Assembly (NCBI RefSeq): GCF_020283565.1
Contig: NC_060065.1
Location: 50,456,409-50,520,408, forward strand
DNA from: Trifolium pratense
Lineage: Eukaryota; Streptophyta; Magnoliopsida; Fabales; Fabaceae
Length of the DNA stretch: 64,000 nt
Reading direction: 5' to 3'
Shown here: one piece after another, positions 24,199-36,001 of the stretch
How positions within the stretch are numbered: the stretch's first letter is position 1
Layout of the letters: each line of letters opens with the position of its first letter
The notes under the pieces: generated by a model
What the model saw: only the letters and a program-made list of their open reading frames with translations
What the model was told of the DNA's origin: nothing
Databases searched by the model: none
Position numbers and translations under genes: made by a program

Positions 24199-27100
24199 CT
24201 AGAAAGAAGCACTCCATAAGGCTTTCTCACCTTCTCCACATTTTTTGTGAACTTCTTTAATCCTTTCAGCTGACCTACAAATTCCACTGCATGTCCAATC
24301 AAATGAAGCAACACAAGCATTTCCTGCTTGGGCCTTCCATTCACAATCTGCAAGATTCAACAATTCAAATCATACAAATGAGACAATTACCAGGATTCGA
24401 ACTTCGGTCATGTATATTACATGCAATGTTCCTGTCAACTGAGCTATGCTCACAGAGACCGGTGCAATTTTCTTATATATAATGATTTGTAACCTATACT
24501 CCCTTCGTGATAAAATATAAGAAAATTTTATTTTTTATTTTTTTTTAGATTTATTGTATAGTTAATGTATCTGGTCTATATATATTTACCTGTTGTACCA
24601 CAACATAGTCTACGATCGTCTATATGCTCCACATCAAGTCCAATAAACCAAGCTCCTAATGAAACATCTTCATTTGCATATTTGTGAAGAACATTCCTAA
24701 CACAAACATATACACAAAATCAATTAATTTCACTTCAATTATACTACTTTTTAGTTTTTAGTAAAGGGAATAAGTGATTACTTGTTTGTTGAAATATATG
24801 TAGCAAGATCATTTGAAACAGCATACAATTGTCCTGTCGCATGACGAAAGTACTTGTTTCCTGTCTCGCCGAATTTCCAATATTCTGGTTCATGGTACCT
24901 TACTCCTCTGCAAGAAAAATGTGACATGTTAAGAAGCTAGAGGTGAAATGTCACAAATTTACAACATTTTTGTTAAGTAAAAAATGGATGAAGGAAAATG
25001 ATTCGCACTTTTGAGCAAGAACCGGTCCAGATTTCATGCATCCGATGTATACTCGCGGTTTCGAACGATGTCTAATTAGTGTTTCTCCAAGTGTTGCTGA
25101 AAAAGATTGAATAGAATATTAAGACAAACATAAACCATTTCTGGCTTAAGTACTTCTAAGACTATTTCGAAGAGCTTATACAAACAATGTGACATGTTTA
25201 TAATCTGTTTTCAGCTTATTTCCATAAACAACTTATATAAAAATAGCTTTGGAGATTGAATAAAAATTTGATACCTATATTTACATGAACATCATCATCA
25301 ACTTTGATATAAAAGTCAGCATCCCACAAGTTAACAGCAGTGGCAAAGTAGGTCTTTGTTTTTGCTGACAATTCAAGGTATCCTTCAACATGATCCTGCA
25401 AAATCAAAACAAAGACGTCAATAAATGTGATCATAATACTGTTCTGTTAAGTGATTATTCAAGTGATCATTACCAGTCTCAGGAAATCTCCATGTTTACT
25501 ATCTTCTGCTTCGATAGCTCTATCTAGGATACCTCCAGTCGTGGCACTGGAGAAAGGAGCAAAAATATTCAATTTATAGTTTTTATTTTGAGTCCGTACA
25601 AATTATAAAACTTCGGTCCTTCTTTAAGGACTAAGAAGACGAAGTTTTGTAATTTAAGCACCGAAAAGTCGGTACATAGACTAAAATCAAACTCCGAGAT
25701 AGCTTACCCGTGTCCAATTACAAAACGGATGATAATGCCTTTCTCTTCCTCTAGCTTCTTTCTTTTCTCACCTATTTTCGATAAGTAATATTAATGGTAA
25801 GATGATAATATATGATTGAACGTCTATGTAAACTATTGTCAGTGAATAGTTATTAAACTCGAAAAAATAAAGCAATGATTGAATTTTGAACCTTGTGGCA
25901 TCCAAGTGGCACGAACCGAGTCTCTTCTTTTTCTGCTACTAAAAGCAGTGTTAATTCCTATAACCATTAAGTACTTTCTCCTACCAGTTGATGCATTTAT
26001 CTTAATATCTTCTGATACAGGTGCACCATTTCTTAGAGATTCTTGAGTTGCTTTAGCAGAAGCTAATTCCATTTCCAAATTTGAAATAGTCTTATCCAAA
26101 TTTCTACATTCAACACAATTATATTAAACATGTTTCTCATTCAAAATAACGCCAAAAAAAATTATACATAACATCATGATATATGTAATGTAACTTACTC
26201 TAAGGTTTTATGTGTCTTGAAATCGCCTTTAATTACGCGCTTCACTTCCTTCTCTTGCAACTAAAATAAAACAAACACAAAATTAAAAATATAGAAATTA
26301 TGATATAAATCATGCATGAAACATTGAACTCAAAGTAATAAATCTTACAATTCTTGTATTACAACCCTCTGAAACTACATTTAATTGTTCAGCTTCCATT
26401 GCTGTTGTCCTTGCAAGTCCTTTAGGTTCAGGAATAGTCCACATCCTGTCACACATTAAAATTTCCCATCAGAAAAATACCACAATAAATACTACTTGTG
26501 ATCTTTTTTATAAGAGACGAATGAATCAATAAAAGTTGATTTATCTGGTTCATAAGATAGTCTAAATCCATCAATTTTTGTTGATCCGGTTTTCTCTTAA
26601 AAAAAGTACCATATAGAGTAACTTTCTCACATGGTGCCATGGTAAGTTGGTAACAAAGTACTATAGTCAAATAAGAATCTTAAGGAAAAATTAAATATTT
26701 TAAATTGATAGATGAACTACTATAAGGTTGAATTATATTTCTTTAGATTAAAGTTATAATATAAGACTTTCATGTGGCCATCCTAAGTTAAATAAAATAT
26801 TAAAAGACCTCAAAAATAAGTTAGACTATCACTATTTTAATAAATAGGTAGAACCCAAAAATAAAGGATCCATCTTTCAACATTTCAACAACTAGTAAAT
26901 AAGTTGTATATGTAATTGTTTCAGTTGTAATTGTAACTACTAGATGTGTCAATTCATTATTAGGTGTCAGAGGTCTTCTTCACCATTGAGATGATATATA
27001 TGATATGCCATGTGCAGTAATTTTTAAGCATAAAAAATACATTATTTAAATAAATTAACTAGCTGAAAATTAAATAAACATAAGTAAATACTGTATAATT

Positions 27101-27787
27101 TAGCCAATAATTAATTTTTTTCAGAATTTAGAGATATTAAGATGAGGTAGTGTTAGTTAGATTAGACCAGAATTGACTTGTTAACTTAAGGGTCAATCAT
27201 ATAGAATAGAAGACTTTAATCTTAAACAAAAACTAAAAATTAATAGTATTTTTTTTCTTATTCAAGAAATTAATGGTTAGAACTTAAATTCATTCATAAA
27301 TTATACCAATCAATTCAATCTATTTCAGATCCATTTCATTTCTTCTGAGTTTTGGTCAACATAAGATACAGTGAAAAACAGTGCTGAATACTTAAAGTAT
27401 ACTTAATGAATTGAATTCAATAAATTGGAAAATCATAGAAAAATCAAATTCAAGAAAATTCATAATAGAACTAACTCAAATTAATTAAGCAATGAAAAAC
27501 AAGTGCTGAATACTACTATTATGAAGATCTAAGAACACTAAATTTAACATAAAAAACCATAGAAAACTCATCATAAAGCAATTATGAAATTAGTATTAAT
27601 TATCAATAGAAATTTAACAATAGAAAACAGAAAAAAAAAAAAAAAAAAAAACAGAACAATAGAGAAAATTGATGTACCTGTTGGTGAAGAACATTCCAGC
27701 ACAGAAACTTGCAATACACAAGAAAATCATCCATTTCTGAGACATAAAATTTCTAGGAACAATCTCTCCTCTACTTTTCCAACTCAT
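24199..27787 (-). CDS. Beta-1,3-galactosyltransferase, GT31 family (402 aa, 11 exons)
   Basis: This is a Golgi type II glycosyltransferase of the plant GT31 group that adds beta-1,3-galactose, mainly in arabinogalactan-protein glycans. I rebuilt it as exons 27678-27787, 26349-26445, 26199-26260, 25892-26103, 25708-25771, 25474-25546, 25275-25395, 25009-25096, 24782-24907, 24590-24696 and 24199-24347. All splice sites are GT..AG; the sum is 1209 bases with no internal stop. Residues 19-35 form the signal anchor ([16 protein letters not shown]). A DUF4094-type stem follows, then the catalytic domain from about 130. It has the RRDSVRATW block, the FVIGHG strand, the metal-binding DDD at 239-241 within [11 protein letters not shown], and the EDVSLG motif. 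The Cys-rich tail ends [13 protein letters not shown], typical of the B3GALT6/7/8-like plant subgroup. Exact paralogue and acceptor are not determined. The gene looks intact. Confidence 0.95.
24388..24457 (-). mobile_element. SINE-like tRNA-derived fragment in galactosyltransferase intron 10
   Basis: On the minus strand GAGCATAGCTCAGTTGACAG resembles an A box and AAGTTCGAATCC a B box. It lies inside intron 10 (24348-24589), in the same orientation as the gene. Confidence 0.5.
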
Positions 27788-28097
27788 AGTTTAATTTTCT
27801 TTATATATTCTTCAAGAAAATCTTGTTTCAACTTTGAACTTAGAAACTAAAACCCATGTTCAAAAAATGGTTTTTAGAACAAAACCTTAGAAACCCACTT
27901 GCAGAAGAATCAGAATGAATAGAAGGTGCAAAAAAGATAGCAAATTTGAAACTGGGCACCTTTGAAAAGAAGAAGATTTGATGTTTTTGACAGAGAAAGA
28001 ATGAAAAAACAGAGCTAAGTACTCTGTTTTTCACTTCTCGTTTGTTCCTTTCTTTGTTTTCCTATGTGCCACGTTATGCTTGTTCTTTGCTTTGTGT

Positions 28098-28140
28098 TCT
28101 CTTTCTCTCTCTCTGAGTCTCTCTTTCTGTGTCTGTCTTT
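28098..28140. repeat. CT/GA-rich leader tract of the galactosyltransferase gene
   Basis: Imperfect (TC)n on the plus strand, so GA-rich in the transcript. It lies between the TATA box and the start codon and probably falls in the 5' UTR. Confidence 0.6.
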
Positions 28141-28194
28141 GTAGGTAAGGGAAGTTGAATACAACACAAGCAAGAAGACTTTGTAACCGCTAAG

Positions 28195-28202
28195 TTTATA
28201 TA
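28195..28202 (-). promoter_or_regulatory. Probable TATA box of the galactosyltransferase gene
   Basis: TATATAAA on the minus strand lies about 410 bases upstream of the ATG. It implies a leader of roughly 380 bases. Confidence 0.5.
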
Positions 28203-29136
28203 ATAACAATATTTACAAAATGGTCCCTTTTGTAGGGTCCATAATTAATTTAATGATACTTCACTAACTGTTTATTGTTATGACATTAATGCCCTTCCAT
28301 ATTCATGACCATGCTTTACTCTCATGGAGAATATGTGCATTATGGAAAGATGGAAACTATTCCATCACTTCACATGAGTTTGTGTTCATCCATGCACTTG
28401 ATGGGAATGGATTAGTTGATGGCATTTGTTCGTAAATTTGAATTGTCAGATCTTGATCGAATGATATACATTATAATTATGTGTGTTTAAACTCATTTTG
28501 TTAAGTCAGTATATAAATCATTTGCCGTTAAAAAAAAAAGGTATATAAGTCATTTGATCTAGATAAAAACATGAAATTTCATATGGTTGTTCTGATTAAT
28601 GTTGGAAATGATGCCCAAAATTTTTTGGTTAAAGAATTTACATTGATAATGTGGATTCGAACATCTAATTATTTAAATTTAAAGTTTAATAATTAAAAAA
28701 TTAGTGTTAAAAATTCAATTTCGTTCACTTTTCAATAATGGTATACCATTTTTTTTCTTACATAAAAGGGAATTAAATAACCAAAATAAGACAAATTGGC
28801 ATATACTATACCATCTTCTAACGTAAATTTAAAAGTAAGAGAAGTTGAATCAACAACTAAAGATGAGTATGTCTAAGATAGACTATAAAATACACCGAAC
28901 AAATTAAAGTTCTCCATCCAAAGAGATGAAGAAGAGAATGAATCTCTTATATATATACAAGAGGTTGTAAAAAGGATTTAAAGGTTAATTCGTTGTGATC
29001 ATATTAACAACTATTACTAAAAAATCCAGCTAAAAATAACATTTTTGAGATTAAATTACTAGATAGCCATATTTATTTCAAAGGGCCCAAAACTCCACTC
29101 ACACTGCCTAAAACATGCCAATTTAAGAAATACTTT
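28203..29136. other. Intergenic, no gene seen
   Basis: AT-rich. No sequence here matches the LTR-like block at 31911, so no 5' LTR for the following element could be placed. Confidence 0.4.
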
Positions 29137-29705
29137 TGGCGCCCACCGTGGGGCTGCGGTAAAAACATTTGATCCCAGCCTACCACATCGAACTAGACAA
29201 AAATCAAACATCTCCACAAACACACGGTGATACTGCTTTGCCGTCATACCAATTTTTCCATTTGAATTCTGATGATGTCACCGTCGTTGTCAATCAATTT
29301 GGGAAGTCATGGTTGATTCACGAAATCCTTGTTCTCATGATACTCTCTGGAAGCCATTATAGAAACAAAGAAAAACACCCACTGCGTGTTTTGTTGCTTC
29401 AAATACAACTTAGAAGATCGGATCCGTCACGTTTGAATTGAAATGATGTCGCCATAGTTGTTGTGAATCTAACTCGCCGAACTGTCGCCACCGAATTACC
29501 GTCCAACATCATCGTCTCGCCGTCGATCATTTTGTTGCTAGGCGACTCCCGATCCAGGTGTTAACGTTCTTTTCCTCTAACTTACCATTTAATCATATAG
29601 TTCTCGCTCTCTCTATTGTGATAATATATTATTTGTGCATATATACGTTATCGGTTTTATTAACATGGTTAATTTATAGTTCATGAATCACATTCTATCG
29701 CCATC

Positions 29706-29706
<1 letters not shown>

Positions 29707-29738
<32 letters not shown>
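29707..29738. repeat. (ATA)n microsatellite
   Basis: About ten perfect ATA/TAA units. Confidence 0.9.
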
Positions 29739-30740
29739 CTCATCAATGAGTAAAAGAAAAGAACATCGGTACTTATGTATTTCAAGGTTAATAATCACTA
29801 GAATGAGACTTGTTTTTCTTTTGGTGTGCCACTTTACAAGATCTAAATTCAAGAATCGCTGTTCTATTTGGTTCAAAACTGTTTGTGCTTATTTGATATG
29901 TGATATCTTTAATCCTGCTATAAATTATTCTAGCACACGATAAAATATTTTGTGTGATTGTATGAACTAACTTTCTTAAGACCTCATGTAAACATTTCAA
30001 ACATGAAAGAACTTTTGCATGAAAGAACTTCAACTCTGATAAGTAAGTCAACACTTTAAATTAAAATGACCAAGACAAATATAACCAACAGAGAAAGTAT
30101 AAAAAATTTCATATGTTTCTACATTGTTTCGGTTAAGAACTAAATCAGTTTTCTTACAAAGTATTTTGCTTTTTACTTATAACTAACAAGAATATGCTTT
30201 CTCTACGTATCACATTTTTATTTGTTTCGTTTATCGATTAATTAAAATTAGTCATACATGCAAAACTAATGGAGTATATGAGACTTATTATCAACCGACC
30301 TGTTTTTAGTGCAGATACTTGAAGCACTTGCTATAATGTCACCTTCTTTGAAATTTATTCTTTTGAAATCTTGATTAGGAAATTTATTTTATTCATCTAT
30401 GATTTCTACTTTGATTCATTGATGTTAATCATAGTGCAGGACAACGAACAAATGTGGAAAATTAACATGAAAATTCAATAATTATCACTCGGCGAGATAG
30501 AAGCCGCCAACTAATATTTCAGGTTGAAGCATATTCCGCGATGACCACCGCAATGGAACTCAGTCTCGCCACGCCAAAGCATAATTGTTTTTTTTCTTAC
30601 TAGGCGAGGAGCGCCGCAACAAACCGCCCATGGCGGTATCATTTTCGTTTGTTTTATTTTTCATATATTATTATTGTTGAACTTCTAACGTATCAAAGCT
30701 TACTTACAGCAATCATGATTAAGTTGCGGGCTCTGAAGAA

Positions 30741-31096
30741 AAAGAAATTAAATCAAGGTTGAAAGGCCTTGGCGTTACCTGTAAGTCTTACGAGTTGGGT
30801 ACGTCAGAAAAAGAAAAATTAAACAAGGTTGCAAGGCCTTGGCGTTACCTGTAAGTCTTACGAGTTGGGTACGTCAGAAAAAGAAAAATTAAACAAGGTT
30901 GCAAGGCCTTGGCGTTACCTGTAAGTCTTACGAGTTGGGTACGTCAGAAAAAGAAAAATTAAACAAGGTTGCAAGGCCTTGGCGTTACCTGTAAGTCTTA
31001 CGAGTTGGGTACGTCAGAAAAAGAAAAATTAAACAAGGTTGCAAGGCCTTGGCGTTACCTGTAAGTCTTACGAGTTGGGTACGTCAGAAAAAGAAA
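30741..31096. repeat. Minisatellite: five copies of a 70-bp unit
   Basis: The marker GGCGTTACCT recurs at 30771, 30841, 30911, 30981 and 31051, exactly 70 bases apart. Copies 2-5 look identical. The first differs at its left side (AATCAAGGTTGAAAGG in place of AAACAAGGTTGCAAGG). It lies within the non-autonomous gypsy remnant; 3' tandem arrays are known in Ogre-type elements. Confidence 0.95.
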
Positions 31097-31910
31097 CAGC
31101 AGAGAAAGGCGAGATTATCAACACCGCCAGAAGAAGCTTATACACAACCAAAGCAGGCGATTCATTATAACGCCAAAAGACAACAGGTATAAAGTTATTT
31201 GTATCAATTTACAATTATTATAGAAAGTCGAAGACATTGCAGGTGCAAAGTTAAAAATTTCAAAGGCGAGATTATTTTCAACACCAAACACAAAGTACAG
31301 TGGAAGGGCGACTCCGAGCAGCGCCAATTCTTTCTAAATCTCCAAAGAAACAATAGTTACAAAATAAGGCGTGCAAGTCTGACAGTACGATAATCAACTA
31401 CAACAAAGAAGTGGTGAGACAGATTACGCTAGACTACTTACAATCTTCAAATATAGAATGTCAAAAGAAAATAAGAAACTCATGTTGAGTAGAAGAAGCA
31501 GAAGTATAGACTAACAAAGTTACTAGCCACAAAGTTTCAATTCGTTTCCAAGAAGGAAAGGCGATCCGCGAAAGACGAAGAGGCGAGATTGGTGACAACG
31601 CTGGCTCGAAAATGCAAATACGATGGAAAAGAAGGAAGGGCGACTTGCCAACTTGCTCAAAGTCGCCAAGAAACAATGACAACAATATTCAAAGCCACAA
31701 ATGGCGTGCATCAAGATATTCAAAAGTCATAGAAGGGCGTACAAATTATCTAAGAAATATAAATAACAAAAGGAAGGACAAGGCGACAAGCAAACAAAGT
31801 GTATGAGTCAGCAACAAATAGGCGACATAGAACCACGCCGAGACATAATAATCGCCAAGTTACTTCATTCAAAAGCACTTCGCCTTCTTGAAGCCTCGTG
31901 CTTGGGGGGC

Positions 31911-32435
31911 TGTGTACCGGGCCATGGACCAGGGTGTGATTTGTTAAGGCCCAATACGAAAAAGCCCAATGGGAGCATCTAAAGGAGAAGCGTGAAAACA
32001 ACCATGAAAAACACATGATAAGCATGATCCACCATGACTTGGAGAAGAAGGAAGAAACTTGGAGAAGAAGGAAGAAGCTTGGAGAAGAAGGAAAAGAAAC
32101 CGCCCACTACCCATGAATTCCTCTCCAAGCAAGGCGGTTATCAAGCAACAAGAAGGAGATATTTTGTCTATAAATAGGATCCTCTTCAAGAGAATAGGGA
32201 CGGTCACTCATTCTGAGAAATCACCATTCTTTCAATCTTGTAAAGAGAATCAATTTTTTCTCTGATCATACTTGTATCCATTATCAATCTTGAATAATAC
32301 AAACCCCCTATGTTAGGATCGAATTCTGACTTATAAAAAACTCTCAGGGTTGTTGGGATTGAACTGAGTGTAATCACACCATTTGATCAATAATACAAAC
32401 CCCCTTGTTTTTTACTAGAACAGCTATAATTTGAC
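31911..32435 (+). repeat. LTR-like 3' terminus with promoter
   Basis: It starts TGTGTACC directly after a G-rich purine tract. It holds three 20-bp repeats (GGAGAAGAAGGAAGAA type at 32041, 32061 and 32081). A TCTATAAATAGG core promoter at about 32168-32177 is followed by a short leader-like stretch. Its partner LTR was not found, so the right end is approximate. Confidence 0.5.
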
Positions 32436-33247
32436 ATTAGAATTAGAATCAATGGGTTTTAGGATTAAGTTTTACAATTAATTGGTTTAATGGAACCATG
32501 CATACTTTTTTTTTTTTTTTGACGAAGGAACCATGCATACTTAAAAAGGTTATGTTCTCTTCATTATGCATATATTTTTATAAAATAATCATTATACATT
32601 TTATTTTTAACTTTCTGCTATTTTTTTTATTAAATTACCTTTTTGCTTAACGTGGCTTGGTATTAATTCTTGACAAGGATATATCATGTATGCATATTAT
32701 CCGTGAATTTGTTTTTCTTTTTTGAGATATGCTAAAAGAATAAAGATAAAAGAGATGATGGATAGTGACCACGCTAGAAAGGTTCCCCCAGTTTCATGTC
32801 TTGGCCGGTGATTTAATTAACAAAATCACCTGACACAAAAAAAAAATTAACAAAATCAAATTACCTGCATTCACATATTTGTCGCATTTAATTATAAATT
32901 TACCGTCAGCACATTTGTGGTCGTTGAATTAAGATAACCAGTTTAGATTTTAAATGTAATTTTTAATTGGTTTAATAATAAGTAACAACAAATTTAAAAT
33001 TTGAATCGTTCAATCTCGACTTAATAATTGAGAAAATGCTCTAAATATATGAATGCGTTGAATACGTGAATCCGTTGAGGCATGTCAAAATGAACAAGTT
33101 AATAGAGAAATATCAAATATACAAAGAGACCGGAGAACTTGACAACCCTAAAACTTAGTACCAAATAAAATAATATATTTTTAAAATGATGACGAAATGA
33201 GTTTGTGCCTGCAAAAAATAATTGAAATATATGTTAATATTAATTTT
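32436..33247. other. Intergenic, nothing recognised
   Basis: AT-rich. A short repeated phrase, GGAACCATGCATACTT, occurs twice around 32490-32540, flanking a T tract. Confidence 0.4.
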
Positions 33248-33592
33248 AGGCTTAACTACACATTTAGTCCTTTACGTTTATTTTAGGTTTCAATTTGGTC
33301 CCTTACATTTAAAAAGTATCAATTTGGTCCCTTACATTTATTTTAATTTTCAAGTTAGTCCTTTCCGTCAATTTTGTCACATGTGACAGCCAATTTGCTT
33401 ATGTGGACAAACACGTGACACTTTGACACACTGACACGTGTACTATTTAAACGGTGTTAGTGACAAAACTAACGGAAAGGACTAACTTGAAATCTAAAAT
33501 AAACGTAAGGGACCAAATTGATAATTTTTAAACATAAGGGACCAAATTAAAACCTAAAATAAACGTAAGGGACTAAATGTATAGTTAAACCT
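33248..33592. mobile_element. Hairpin MITE, 345 bp
   Basis: The left end AGGCTTAACTACACATTTAG is the inverted partner of the right end CTAAATGTATAGTTAAACCT. The pairing extends well over 100 bases per arm through GGTCCCTTACATTT blocks. A 7-bp direct repeat TAATTTT flanks it (33241-33247 and 33593-33599). Confidence 0.75.
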
Positions 33593-33738
33593 TAATTTTA
33601 TTAGGAGAAAGGGACATTGTTAGTTGCATTGACAAATTTTGAATCTTCTGATGGCTAATACTCATTCATTTGATGTCGGCCTAACTCACCCTCAGAACTT
33701 GATTAGATAAAGAAAAAAGTTTAATATATTTTAAGATG

Positions 33739-34142
33739 GCTTAATTAGTCTTTTGGTCCCTTAAAGATATTTTAGGTTTCACAATGGTCCCTTAAAAAAA
33801 AAAAGATCAGGATTGGTCCATTAAAGACACATCTGTTTCTCAATTGGTCCTTTCCGTCAATTTTTTATAAAAAACGTTAGTTTTAGTAGACTGAATTGTG
33901 GATGTCATTAAGTGTAAGTGGTCCACCAAAAACCTTATTAATTTTTAAAATTTTAACCATCAGAATTTTTTGTTATATTTGGAGTTAAAATTTAACGGAA
34001 ATGACCAATATGACAAAAATATATGTCTTTAAGGGACCAATCCGAGCCTTTTTTTTTTCTTTAAGGGACTAATCCGGACCTTTTTTTCTTTAAGAGACCA
34101 TTGTAAAACCTAAAATGTCTTTAACCGATAGGCTAAATAAGC
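33739..34142. mobile_element. Second hairpin MITE of the GGTCCCTTAAAGA type
   Basis: The arms pair imperfectly: GCTTAATTAGTC...AAAGATATTTTAGGTT on the left and the complement of GCTTATTTAGCC...AAAGACATTTTAGGTT on the right. It is a relative, not a copy, of 33248-33592. Boundaries are approximate. Confidence 0.6.
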
Positions 34143-34949
34143 AAATATTGTATCATATATACAAATTGAATTTATAATGAGATACTTAACTTGAAAACCA
34201 TAAAGTTGGGAATCAGTGTCATGCAATTAAGACAAAGCATGTGCATGTGCATGGAAACAGAGTTGCCATAGAAATAGAAAAGAATCTTATCTAGGATAAT
34301 TGTAATTGTTATTATTATAATTATAATTAATTAACTTAGAATGTTAATTAATCCAGGTTTGCTTATATAAACTAATTTTTCCAGTGATACATTATGCTAA
34401 TCATGCACATAGGCATATAGTACATTACCTATATATTCTTTTTGTTTTTTTGTCGTCACATCTTAATGTGTGCTGAACTATGGACTATGGTACAGAATAA
34501 ATTATGGTACTGCCTATTTCCAAGCTTAGCATATGAAGGTGTATCTGATACTTTGCTTTTTCATTAGTATATATAAAAGATATTTGGTTGAGAAATAATG
34601 ATATTTTCCTTATCAAGTACCAAGGATAGAATATATTCATTTAAAATCAAAACTGGTTTATTTACTAGTCATGGAGTATGTTTGACGATTTCATATATCC
34701 TCTATTCATAGCATGTCCATAGTTAGTTATAATTTATAAACTTATATTATCATCTTATAAGTTCAGTTCAATTGGTAACTGCAAGTGTTAATATTTGAGT
34801 TTGAAAATTCTTCACTTCGACATGTTATAGATTATTTTTATAAAATCTCTAAGCACTCGTACATATGTGCTTATCCAAACACTTCCTAATATCAATTTTT
34901 AGTTATTACGAGATAATATTATCTCTTAATTAGCTTTAATATATTATTT
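34143..34949. other. Intergenic, nothing recognised
   Basis: AT-rich sequence immediately left of the copia insertion. Confidence 0.4.
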
Positions 34950-34954
34950 ATTGT

Positions 34955-35949
34955 TGTTGGTGTTTTGATTGGCTACATTTTGCAAAAGCCAACCAGCCAG
35001 ATGCTGGACTGAGGTGTTGTAGCATTATAGTACAGCATCCTGATACTCTGTTTTTCGTGCAGAATTTTTATTTCAAATCTGAGTCAAGATTTGCTTCAAT
35101 TATATATTCAAGCACGTGCGTCTGGGCAAAACGAGCCTTGCTCAGCAAGTTTTATTGAAGTCGGCTGAAGGAATGTTATTTAAAACAAAAATATAATTAT
35201 ATTATATTTTTGGCGTTTTTTTTTTTTGTTTGGTACAACATGAAACAAACAAATTATATTTTTGAAATTAATTTAGGGTTGGGCCGAAATTCCTACAGCT
35301 GTACATGTCTGAAGACCTAACTTGGACATCAAGACAATTGAAGACTATAAATATGTGAAGCCTCAAGCTATTCTACTCATGTATTCTAAACCGTGTTCTT
35401 TACAAAGTGTGAGTTTTTAAGGTTTAGAGTTTGTGTCTTTTGTCAGCCTTTCTTGTGTCACTTTGATGCAAGTTTAGGACTGTGTTTTGGTTGTTAATTG
35501 TAAGCTACTCCTAAGCTTTGAAGCACGGAGTTAGCGTGTGTGATTCACTCATAAGCTTTTAAGCAAGAGTGTGGTCTAGTTTCTAGGAGAGTGTCTCCAT
35601 CTTGATTATTATTATTGACAGCAACATGGTACGTGTTGTTAGAGGGAATTTGGGACGGGGTCTCATTATCTAAGAGGTTCTTAGGTAGGATTGCACGGGT
35701 AGTGTCTAGGTGATAAGTCAAGTATCGGGTGTTGGTCGAGGGCTTTGAACTAGAGCTATTATAGTGGATTCATTCCTGGATTGGTATCCCCCAGAGTAGG
35801 TGACGTTGCACTGAACTGGGTTAACAATTTCCTGTCTTATTTATTGTTCTGCAATTTATTTATTTATTTACTGTGTTCTGCGACTGTCTTGCTGCAACGT
35901 GTGCTATAGCATCTTGTGCAGCATTGTGTTCACTGCGTGCCAGATTTCA
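34955..35949 (+). repeat. 5' LTR of the copia element
   Basis: It begins TGTTGGTG and ends TTTCA, 995 bp. A TATAAATA box lies at 35346-35353. Confidence 0.97.
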
Positions 35950-35951
35950 AT

Positions 35952-35963
35952 TGGCATCAGAGC
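35952..35963 (+). other. Primer binding site, initiator tRNA-Met type
   Basis: TGGCATCAGAGC lies two bases after the 5' LTR. It differs from the usual TGGTATCAGAGC by one base. Confidence 0.85.
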
Positions 35964-36001
35964 AGGCACCCTTTCTGGTTATAGGGTGAGCTCCAGGGAA
36001 A

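Larger units (their letters stand above)
29137..32435 (+). mobile_element. Non-autonomous Tat/Ogre-like gypsy remnant
   Basis: It opens with TGGCGCCCACCGTGGGGC, a primer-site motif I know from Tat/Ogre/Athila-type elements. It closes with a purine run TTGGGGGGC at 31902-31910, then an LTR-like block starting TGTGTACCGGGCC at 31911. Between them are about 2.8 kb of non-coding sequence with many GGCGAC/CGCC words and a 70-bp minisatellite. No gag, protease, RT or integrase is recognisable. No 5' LTR is visible, so the element is truncated or rearranged. The right boundary is a guess at a terminal CA. Confidence 0.5.

Noticed and set aside
29707..29943. 86-codon ORF starting in an ATA repeat
   Set aside because: The Ile run comes from the microsatellite; the rest has no recognisable feature.
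30741..31096. CRISPR-like repeat array
   Set aside because: The 70-bp units are contiguous with no unique spacers; the context is a plant retrotransposon.
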